Source of the DNA: Thioalkalivibrio sp. ALJ12
GTDB lineage: Bacteria; Pseudomonadota; Gammaproteobacteria; Ectothiorhodospirales; Ectothiorhodospiraceae
NCBI RefSeq assembly: GCF_000378305.1
Contig: NZ_KB899540.1
Location: forward strand, 435,953-499,952
Direction: 5' to 3'
DNA length: 64,000 bases
This document shows positions 1 to 7,935 of the stretch, piece after piece. Both the position numbers and the translations under genes were made by a program. Below the pieces are notes generated by a model, which ran no database searches, was not told the DNA's origin, and saw only the letters and a program-made list of their open reading frames with translations. Position 1 is the stretch's first letter; each line of letters starts with the position of its first letter.

Positions 1-140
1 CCCGCGAGCGTGTGGAGAACACCCAGGCGCGGATCGACGCGCTCCCGCAGGAAACACTGGACGGGCTGGCTCGAGACAGCGATGATTTCCAGCGCTTTCG
101 CCGCCAGGTCGAAGCACTACCGGAACCGGAGTCGGATTAG
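1..140 (+). CDS. 3' end of an unidentified gene
   Basis: An open frame enters from the left edge and stops at TAG 138-140, giving the last 45 residues of a protein that starts outside the window. The tail is hydrophilic and charged, ending EALPEPESD, with no recognisable motif. The DUF3634 gene starts six bases after the stop, so the two are probably cotranscribed. I do not recognise the family. The call rests on the open frame, codon style like the neighbours and the tight spacing to the next gene. Confidence 0.5.
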   Translation, partial: RERVENTQARIDALPQETLDGLARDSDDFQRFRRQVEALPEPESD

Positions 141-146
141 ACCGAA

Positions 147-479
147 ATGTCCATGCTCACCGCGTTACTGCTGATGATTGCGCTGCTGCTGGCCGCAGCG
201 GCATTGATCATCTGGCAGGCCAGCATCCTGTTCAGCCTCGAGATCGTGGACGGCAAGCCGCGGGCACGGCGCGGCGACGTGCCCATGCACTTCGAGCACA
301 CAGCCCGGGATGTCGCCCGGCGCTACGGCATCCAGCGCGGCCGCCTGACCGCGATGCGCACCCGCGAGGGCGCACGCCTGCGCGCCTCCGGCTCCATCCC
401 CCGCGAGGCGCAGGGCGAGCTGCAAACCGCCCTGAAGCGCATCAAGCTCGGCCGCCGGCGCCGCCGCAAACGCCGCTAA
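147..479 (+). CDS. DUF3634 family membrane-anchored protein
   Basis: This 110-residue protein has one N-terminal membrane segment (about residues 5-27), then a short soluble domain with the family-like stretch FSLEIVDGKPRARRGDVP, and ends in a very basic tail rich in Arg and Lys. The layout (anchor, then a 'LEI.DGK...G.VP' core) matches the DUF3634 family of small gammaproteobacterial proteins, whose function is unknown. The basic tail could contact nucleic acid or phospholipid head groups; that is inference. It follows an unidentified gene by six bases and converges on the Spy-like gene. The family call is from recall of its pattern and is moderately sure. Confidence 0.6.
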   Translation: MSMLTALLLMIALLLAAAALIIWQASILFSLEIVDGKPRARRGDVPMHFEHTARDVARRYGIQRGRLTAMRTREGARLRASGSIPREAQGELQTALKRIKLGRRRRRKRR

Positions 480-523
480 AAGAGCACTGGGGCGCCGATC
501 GGCGCCCTTGAACGGCGCCCCGA

Positions 524-1096
524 TCAGTGGCCGTGGCCATGGTGGTGATCGTGGCCGTGCTGATGTCCGTGCGCGCCGGGCCGATCCTCGTCGTAGCCAC
601 GGGCACGCTGGTAGGCCTCCTTCTGCTCATCCGACAGCAGCTCGTCCACTTCCAGGTGGTGGGAAAGATGGACGTGGCGCAGCCGCCCACGCAACTCGCC
701 GATCTCGACCGTCAGCGCCTCGATCTGGTCGCTGGTGATCTCGCGCGAGGCAAAGCGCTCGTCAAGCTCACGCTCCAGATCGACGATCCGCTGCCCCAGC
801 TCCCGCGCCTGCTCGCGCATGGCATCGAACAACCGCTCGGTTTCCGCCTGCTGCTCGGCACTGAGATCCAGTTGATCGGCCACCTCCAGCACATGGAGCG
901 GACCGGGATAGCCATGCAGCTCCGCCGGCAGGGCCATCCCCAGTCCCTGCCCGTCCAGCAGACCCTCCTGCTCCTCGGCCGACAGGGCCTTGATCTCGCG
1001 GTCCTGCATCGTCGTATACGAATTGGCCAGGGCGGGGGCCATACAGCCGGCCAGCACCAGCCCGAAAACCCAGCGCACTGGGGACAGAGATTTCAT
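524..1096 (-). CDS. Spy/CpxP-like periplasmic protein with His-rich tail
   Basis: This exported protein of 190 residues begins with a signal peptide (residues 1-25, ending APALA); an LAGC stretch at 15-18 also fits a lipobox, so a lipoprotein is possible. The mature part is helical and repeats the LTxxQ-type pattern of Spy/CpxP chaperones (LDLSAEQQAETERLF near 75 and LLSDEQKEAYQRARGY near 160), known as periplasmic ATP-independent chaperones or metal-stress sensors. The last 20 residues hold about ten His between Gly and Asp, a likely metal-binding tail. I chose the ATG at 1096 because AAGGAG lies seven bases upstream. The reading frame stays open upstream into parE, but that is shadow. It follows parE on the same strand after 125 bases. 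Confidence 0.7.
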   Translation of the reverse strand: MKSLSPVRWVFGLVLAGCMAPALANSYTTMQDREIKALSAEEQEGLLDGQGLGMALPAELHGYPGPLHVLEVADQLDLSAEQQAETERLFDAMREQARELGQRIVDLERELDERFASREITSDQIEALTVEIGELRGRLRHVHLSHHLEVDELLSDEQKEAYQRARGYDEDRPGAHGHQHGHDHHHGHGH

Positions 1097-1221
1097 CAGC
1101 GACTCCTTGGGGATGATTCGTCGGGCATAACGCATGATCGACCCCCTAAGGGATGGTCGGGTTCCGCTACAAGCGCGGGCAACCAACCGAGCACGAGCAC
1201 ATGCATGGGCACGTGACTTCC

Positions 1222-3120
<1,899 letters not shown>

Positions 3121-3165
3121 TTATTGATCATGCCCTTTGCCGAACCCGGCCTTCTGAACAGGCAC

Positions 3166-3286
3166 CGTCATTGCGAGGAGTGAAGCGACGAAGCAACCTC
3201 CCAACGAAACCACCGACATTGGTCCGGGCCAGCGTCGGAGCCGCCCGGGGAGATTGCTTCGTCGGCTACGCCTTCTCGCAATGACG
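3166..3286. repeat. 121-bp inverted repeat (CGTCATTGCGAG family)
   Basis: The parE-cnoX gap (3109-3426) is dominated by an imperfect palindrome. The left arm runs from CGTCATTGCGAGGAG through CGACGAAGCAACCTC (3166-3200). The right arm is its reverse complement, from GAGATTGCTTCGTCG to CTCGCAATGACG (about 3250-3286). About 50 bases separate the arms. I recall the CGTCATTGCGAG...CGAAGCAATCTC sequence as a short interspersed repeat seen in many unrelated bacterial genomes. It carries no gene and could form a long hairpin in the leader or promoter region of either divergent gene. Confidence 0.85.
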
Positions 3287-3426
3287 GGGCAACCGTATTC
3301 GTGGCCAGCGCGGTGGCCTGTGCGCAGCGTACCAAAGCCCGCGGGGGAAAGGCTGCTTGCAATCCCGGTTCCGATCCCAACAATGCAGGACAGATTCCGT
3401 ATCCCCGTCTTCACAGGAGGTTTCCG

Positions 3427-4302
3427 ATGGAAGAAGCCGCGAGCATAACCGGCGACGATATCCTCGACGTCACCCAGGAAAGCTTCCAGCAGGCCGTGCT
3501 GGAAGAATCCGCCCGCCGCCCGGTCATGGTCGACTTCTGGGCCGCCTGGTGCGGGCCCTGCCAGCAGCTGATGCCGCTCCTGCAGCAACTGGCCGCGCAG
3601 TACGCCGGCAAGTTCCGCCTGGCCAAGGTCAACAGCGACGAGCAGCAGGCCCTGGCCCAGCAGTACGGCGTGCGCAGCCTGCCCACCGTGATGGTGTTTC
3701 GCCACGGCAAGCCGGTGGACCAGTTCATGGGCGTACAGCCGGAGCCGAACATCCGCGCGATGATCGACCGCTACCTGGAAAAGCCCTCGGACAGGATCAT
3801 CGAACAGGCGCGCGAACAGGCGAAAACCGGCGATGTGGACGGTGCCCTGGCCACGCTCAGGGCCGCGCTCGAGGAAGACCCCGACAATGGCGACCTGCGC
3901 ATCGAGCTGGCCCGAGCGCTGGCCCAGTCTGGCGATGCGGACGCCGCCGAAGCGGAGCTGAACAAGCTGCCGCTGGACCAGCACGAACAGGACGCGGTGA
4001 AGGAACTGCGTGCGCGACTAGTCTTCGCCAAGACCGCAGCCGGCATCGACCCGCAGGCCGTGGCGACGGAGATCCAGTCCGGCAACCCCAGCCCCGAGGC
4101 ACTGGAGAAGATGGCCGCCTACGCGATCCTCTCGGGCCGCGCCGAGGAGGCGCTGGGGCTGTACCTGCAACTGATGAAGCAGCACCGCGCCTACAACGAC
4201 GGCGCTGGCCAGAAGGGCCTGCTGGCCGCATTCAAGGTGCTGGGGGATGACCATCCGCTGGTCGGACAGTACCGGCGGCAGATGGCGTCACTTCTGTACT
4301 AA
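3427..4302 (+). CDS. cnoX: Co-chaperedoxin CnoX (YbbN-type thioredoxin/TPR protein)
   Basis: This cytoplasmic protein joins an N-terminal thioredoxin domain (about residues 12-115) to a TPR-like helical region (about 120-291). E. coli CnoX/YbbN holds unfolding proteins, forms mixed disulfides and passes clients to GroEL and DnaK. The active site here is WCGPC (Cys 42 and 45), the full redox pair; the E. coli protein lacks the first Cys, so this one may keep reductase activity, as in Caulobacter. Length 291 against 284 in E. coli. The ATG at 3427 follows AGGAGG at ideal spacing; an in-frame extension back to 3301 would read into the repeat region and lacks such a site. It is divergent from parE. 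Confidence 0.9.
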   Translation: MEEAASITGDDILDVTQESFQQAVLEESARRPVMVDFWAAWCGPCQQLMPLLQQLAAQYAGKFRLAKVNSDEQQALAQQYGVRSLPTVMVFRHGKPVDQFMGVQPEPNIRAMIDRYLEKPSDRIIEQAREQAKTGDVDGALATLRAALEEDPDNGDLRIELARALAQSGDADAAEAELNKLPLDQHEQDAVKELRARLVFAKTAAGIDPQAVATEIQSGNPSPEALEKMAAYAILSGRAEEALGLYLQLMKQHRAYNDGAGQKGLLAAFKVLGDDHPLVGQYRRQMASLLY

Positions 4303-4362
4303 GGAGACGCTCGGGAATCCGCTCGAACAGGGGCTTCGCGGGCGACCGCGCTCCTGCATGCG

Positions 4363-4569
4363 CCCCATCGGCCAGGGGGCTGGCCTCCTACGAGGGGCGC
4401 GGTCCAGCGCTGTAGGAGCCGAGCCCTCTCGGCGATCAGACGCAGGCCAACCCATCCGACGGACGCCGAACCCCTGCCGTAGCCACCGGGAATACATCCG
4501 GCGCGGGCGGGGCTACGCGTGCGCGCGATACGGCAGCACCCCATCGGCCAGGGGGCTGGCCTCCTACGA
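4363..4569. repeat. Cluster of GTAG-hairpin REP-like units
   Basis: The cnoX-osmC gap holds at least three related units. Units 1 (4363-4393) and 3 (4539-4569) are identical over 31 bases and read, on the minus strand, CGTAGGA then a hairpin with 6-bp stem GGCCAG/CTGGCC and CCCC loop, then GATG. Unit 2 (4411-4436, plus strand) reads TGTAGGA then GCCGAG-CCCT-CTCGGC, then GATC. A further pair, CGTAGCC at 4478-4484 and GGCTACG at 4511-4517, may be a degenerate fourth. A GTAG tetranucleotide before a hairpin is typical of REP elements mobilised by RAYT transposases. No such transposase lies in the window. Confidence 0.7.
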
Positions 4570-4579
4570 AAGCGCAACA

Positions 4580-4981
4580 TCAGGTGCTGGCGACGAGCTC
4601 TCCGGTGAGTTCGGTCCCAGCGGCCAGGGTCGAGTAGATCGTGCCCTTCTGCACGTTGCGGTGCAGGATCTCCAGCATCTCCTCATCGTCGTCGGTCCCG
4701 ACTTCGATGCGGTACTCGATTCTGGCGATTGCGGGCGGGTCGTCCTGGCGCCAGCCACGCAACTGGATCGACAGGGTGTCGATCTCCATGCGCAACATTG
4801 GCAGGGCCCGCTGAATACCCCTCACCATGCAGGCCCCCAGCGATGCGAGCAGCAGCTCCGGCGGGCTCAGCGCATCGTCACGCCCGTCCATGTCGGTGTC
4901 CAGGGTGATCTCGGCCTGCTTGGCGCTGGCCACACTGCCGTGCGAGTCCAGTCGTTCAACGCGCAACTCGTATTCGAGCAT
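4580..4981 (-). CDS. OsmC family protein, single-cysteine form
   Basis: The 133 residues have the OsmC/YhfA layout: an N-terminal beta region with a shortened substrate-type motif (MDGRDDALSPPELLLASLGACMV split around residue 45), the helix carrying the first catalytic-type Cys (LGACMVRG), and a C-terminal region with QKGTIYSTLAAGTELTGE. OsmC proteins reduce organic peroxides with two Cys; here the second Cys position, usually K-C, reads K-G, and no other Cys is present. Peroxidase activity by the standard two-Cys mechanism is therefore doubtful. The start ATG at 4981 is preceded by GGAGG at good spacing. It sits 61 bases downstream of dsbC on the same strand. Confidence 0.85.
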   Translation of the reverse strand: MLEYELRVERLDSHGSVASAKQAEITLDTDMDGRDDALSPPELLLASLGACMVRGIQRALPMLRMEIDTLSIQLRGWRQDDPPAIARIEYRIEVGTDDDEEMLEILHRNVQKGTIYSTLAAGTELTGELVAST

Positions 4982-5042
4982 CGAAACCTCCGCTGGAAGA
5001 ATGCGCCCGGCCCGTCCGCTGCGGTCCGGGCGATCCGTTCGG

Positions 5043-5756
5043 TCAGTTGCTGCCGACGATCCGTTCGATCACGGCCTCCGGCTCCTGGTAGCCGGACATC
5101 TGCTGGCCGTCCTCGGTGATCAGGGCCGGGGTGCCGCGCAAATTCAGCTGCTGGCCCAGCGCCATGTGCGCGTCCTGCGGGGTGCCGCAGCTGCCGTCGA
5201 TGTCGTCCAGAGTGTCACCGGCCTTGGCGCGATCCATCGCGTCCTCGCGGTCATCCGCACACCAGATCCGGTCCATGATCTCCGGGGAGTTCTGCCCCAG
5301 CACCGGGAACATCAGGTAGCGCACCTTGATACCGGCCTCCAGGTACTGCGGGATGTCCTGGTGGATCTCGCGGCAGTAGGGGCAATTCGGATCGGTAAAC
5401 ACGTTCAGCACGCCGCGGGTGTCGCCGTTCGGTGAATAGACGACCAGTTCGCTGTCGTCGATCTCGGCGAACATGTCGGCACGCACGCCCCGCAGCGAAC
5501 CCTGGGTCAGGTTGTCACGGGTATCCAGGTCAATCAGGTTGCCCTGCAGCAGGTACTTGCCATCCCCGGACACATAGAAGATCTCGGTGCCGTAGCGCAC
5601 CTCGTAGATCCCGTCCATGCCGGTTTCCTGGATGCTGTCGATCTCGGCATTGGGGATGACCTCGGCCATGCGCTCCTCGATGGCATCGGTCGCGGCGGCG
5701 GTGGTAGTGAAGGCGGCCAGCAGGACGGCCAGGGGCAGTGCGCGTTTTACAAACAT
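5043..5756 (-). CDS. dsbC: Thiol:disulfide interchange protein DsbC
   Basis: DsbC is the periplasmic disulfide isomerase that corrects wrong cysteine pairings and is kept reduced by DsbD. The sequence starts with a signal peptide (about residues 1-22, ending TTAAA), followed by the dimerisation domain and then a thioredoxin fold with active site CPYC at 125-128 in FTDPNCPYCRE. A second Cys pair at 166 and 190 corresponds to the structural disulfide of DsbC. Length is 237, typical of the precursor. It follows xerD by 94 bases on the same strand, the same order as in E. coli (xerD-dsbC). The start is supported by a GAGAGAG stretch upstream. Confidence 0.96.
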   Translation of the reverse strand: MFVKRALPLAVLLAAFTTTAAATDAIEERMAEVIPNAEIDSIQETGMDGIYEVRYGTEIFYVSGDGKYLLQGNLIDLDTRDNLTQGSLRGVRADMFAEIDDSELVVYSPNGDTRGVLNVFTDPNCPYCREIHQDIPQYLEAGIKVRYLMFPVLGQNSPEIMDRIWCADDREDAMDRAKAGDTLDDIDGSCGTPQDAHMALGQQLNLRGTPALITEDGQQMSGYQEPEAVIERIVGSN

Positions 5757-5850
5757 GGACTCTCTCGTGGCTGTACAAAAAAGGAGGCCAGTCTAGCAGG
5801 CCCAACAATACGGCCCGCCCGGCTCTGGCACGAAACTGGGGTAATAGACG

Positions 5851-6756
5851 TCAGCCGCGGGGATGATGTTCCGCATGCAGGCTCTGCAGGCGGGCGCGTG
5901 CGACGTGGGTATAGATTTGCGTCGTCGACAGGCTGGAGTGGCCCAGCAGCATCTGCACCACGCGCAGATCCGCCCCGTGGTCCAGCAGATGGGTCGCGAA
6001 CGCGTGGCGCAGGGTATGCGGCGACAGCGGCGCCTCGATGCCGGCCACCCGTGCATAGTGCTTGATGCGATACCAGAAGGCCTGACGCGTCAGTCCCCGG
6101 CCACGCCGCGTTACAAACACGGTATCCACCGGCGGATGACCGGCCATCAGGTCGGCCCGGGCCTCGCGCAGATAGCGTGTCAGCCAGTGCACGGCCTCCT
6201 CCCCCAGCGGCACCAGGCGTTCCTTGTCGCCCTTGCCGGTCACGCGCACCACGCCCTGGCGGGTGTTCACCTCGGACTGCTCCAGGCCGACCAGCTCGGA
6301 CACGCGCAGGCCGGTCGCGTACATCAGCTCCAGCATCGCGCGGTCGCGCAGGCCGACTGCGGTATCCAGTTCCGGGGCCGCCAGCAGCGCGTCGACCTGG
6401 CTTTCGGACAGGCTGTCCGGCAGCGGGCGCCCGGCGCGCGGGGACTCGATCCCGGCACTGGGGTCATCCTCGCGCTCGCCCTGGTGCACCAGGTAGCGGT
6501 AGAAGCGCCGCTGGCTGGACAGGGCACGGGTAATCGACTTTGGCCGCGCGCCCGCCTGCATGCGGGCGCTGACGAATCCCAGCAGATCGGCACCACTGGC
6601 CGTCTCCAGCGCGACCCCGCGCCCGTGCAGCCAGCGCGCCAGGGCCTCAAGGTCGCGGCGATAGGCCGCCAGGGTGTGATCCGACAGGCCCTCGACCGCC
6701 CAGAGCTCGTCGAGGAAGCGGTCGAGGGTGTCGGACTGGACTGCCGCTGCGGTCAC
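5851..6756 (-). CDS. xerD: Site-specific tyrosine recombinase XerD
   Basis: XerD works with XerC at dif to resolve chromosome dimers under FtsK control. The N-terminal core-binding domain covers about residues 8-92. The catalytic domain has the full tyrosine-recombinase set: Arg 151 (TGLRVSEL), Lys 175 (GKGDKER), His 247 and Arg 250 (SPHTLRHAFATHLLDHGADL), His 273 (LLGHSS) and Tyr 282 (TQIYTHV). Length 301 is close to the 298 of E. coli. The adjoining dsbC supports XerD over XerC. The start is GTG with a weak ribosome site; no better start lies nearby. The slipin gene ends 14 bases upstream, so read-through from nfeD-slipin is possible. Confidence 0.95.
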   Translation of the reverse strand: MTAAAVQSDTLDRFLDELWAVEGLSDHTLAAYRRDLEALARWLHGRGVALETASGADLLGFVSARMQAGARPKSITRALSSQRRFYRYLVHQGEREDDPSAGIESPRAGRPLPDSLSESQVDALLAAPELDTAVGLRDRAMLELMYATGLRVSELVGLEQSEVNTRQGVVRVTGKGDKERLVPLGEEAVHWLTRYLREARADLMAGHPPVDTVFVTRRGRGLTRQAFWYRIKHYARVAGIEAPLSPHTLRHAFATHLLDHGADLRVVQMLLGHSSLSTTQIYTHVARARLQSLHAEHHPRG

Positions 6757-6770
6757 GGCCCGCGCGCGGC

Positions 6771-7616
6771 CTACGGGTTACCTCCCGGGTTGCCCGGATT
6801 GCCGGGATTGCCGAGACCACCCATCGGATTGCCCGGCGCCTCGGGGTTCTCCGCGCGGAACTTGCCGGCGAGGTTCTCGAACACCTTGGTCAGCTCCAGC
6901 GGCAGCGGGAAGAAGATCGAGTTGGCGTTGCCGTTCGTCGACATGTCGGACATCGTCTGCAGGTAACGCAGCTGCAGCGCGGCCGGGCTCGCCTCCATCT
7001 GCTGCGCGGCCTGGACCAGCTTCTCGGCCGCCTGCAGTTCGCCCTCGGCGTGGATGACCTTCGCCCGACGTTCGCGCTCGGCCTCGGCCTGGCGCGCGAT
7101 CGCGCGGATCATCGAGTCGTCCAGGTCGACATGCTTGATCTCGACATTGGTGACCTTGATGCCCCAGGCATCGGTCTGTGAATCGAGGATCTCCTGGATG
7201 TCGTTGTTCAGCTTGTCGCGCTCGGAGAGCATCTCGTCCAGGTCATGCTTGCCGAGCACGGAGCGCAGCGTGGTCTGCGCGAGCTGACTGGTCGCAGCGT
7301 AGTAATCCTCGACCTGGATGACCGACTTGGCGGAATCCACCACGCGGAAGTACAGCACCGCGTTCACCCGCACCGTCACGTTGTCCTGCGAGATCACGTC
7401 CTGACTGGGCACGTCGAGTGTGATGATGCGCAGGTCGATCCGCACCATCTGCTGGATGCCCGGAATCACGATGATCAGGCCCGGGCCCTTCACCGACTGG
7501 AAACGGCCGAGGAAGAAGATGACGCCGCGCTCGTACTCGCGCAGCACCTTGATCGACATCACGATGATGGCGACCAGGATGACTAGCGGGACGACAAAGA
7601 AACCGAGATCGTTCAT
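6771..7616 (-). CDS. Slipin/stomatin-like SPFH-domain membrane protein
   Basis: A single N-terminal membrane segment (about residues 4-24) is followed by an SPFH/band-7 domain ([16 protein letters not shown] onward to about 190) and a coiled-coil-prone Glu/Ala-rich region ([19 protein letters not shown] split around 190). The end carries short GNP repeats ([11 protein letters not shown]), giving a collagen-like Gly-rich tail. Bacterial slipins assemble ring-like scaffolds in the membrane and pair with NfeD-type proteases, which lie just upstream here on the same strand; the known archaeal homologue is a substrate of its partner. The ATG at 7616 has AAGGAG five bases before it. Between nfeD and this gene lies a 280-bp palindromic element that would be cotranscribed. 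Confidence 0.92.
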   Translation of the reverse strand: MNDLGFFVVPLVILVAIIVMSIKVLREYERGVIFFLGRFQSVKGPGLIIVIPGIQQMVRIDLRIITLDVPSQDVISQDNVTVRVNAVLYFRVVDSAKSVIQVEDYYAATSQLAQTTLRSVLGKHDLDEMLSERDKLNNDIQEILDSQTDAWGIKVTNVEIKHVDLDDSMIRAIARQAEAERERRAKVIHAEGELQAAEKLVQAAQQMEASPAALQLRYLQTMSDMSTNGNANSIFFPLPLELTKVFENLAGKFRAENPEAPGNPMGGLGNPGNPGNPGGNP

Positions 7617-7655
7617 GTCCTGCTCCTTCTGTGTTGAGGGTGCCGCGCCGGCGGG

Positions 7656-7935
7656 GGAAACACTGTTTAATGTACACGCTCGCGCTCGAGTCGCTTTTGC
7701 GTGCGAACAAGGCGCGGTGACCGCCGTGCAGTCATTCTGCACAAGGGAGCCGCAACGCCGTGCGCGCGCAAAAGCGGCCGAGCCCTTTCGTTAATTAAGT
7801 CGTAGGGTTGGCACCCCAGGTTCCCCGATCCTGCGTTGCGGCACTTGCCGGTAGAACCACTACCGGCTGCGCACCGCGCCTTGTCTCGGAAAACCTGGGG
7901 TACCAACGCGAGTGTGTACATTAATCAGTGTTTCC
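7656..7935. repeat. 280-bp two-module palindromic element, copy 1
   Basis: The 319-base gap between nfeD and the slipin gene is almost filled by this non-coding element. Its ends are inverted repeats of about 29 bases with two mismatches, starting GGAAACACTG and containing AATGTACAC. Inside lie two imperfect palindromes. Module A (about 7682-7783) has arms around GTCGCTTTTGCG and an apex GTGCAG/CTGCAC. Module B (about 7807-7906) has arms GTTGGCACCCCAGG and CCTGGGGTACCAAC and an apex CCGGTAG/CTACCGG. A second copy lies inverted at 44488-44770. The layout suggests a MITE-like element without its own transposase. The element begins at the base next to the nfeD stop codon. I cannot name the family. 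Confidence 0.85.

Noticed and set aside
3301..3426. N-terminal extension of CnoX
   Set aside because: The frame is open upstream, but AGGAGG sits ahead of the ATG at 3427, the shorter protein fits family length, and the extension would overlap the repeat region.
7656..7935. Small coding frames inside the palindromic element
   Set aside because: Several frames run through copy 1, but they differ between the two copies, lack ribosome sites and give no recognisable product.
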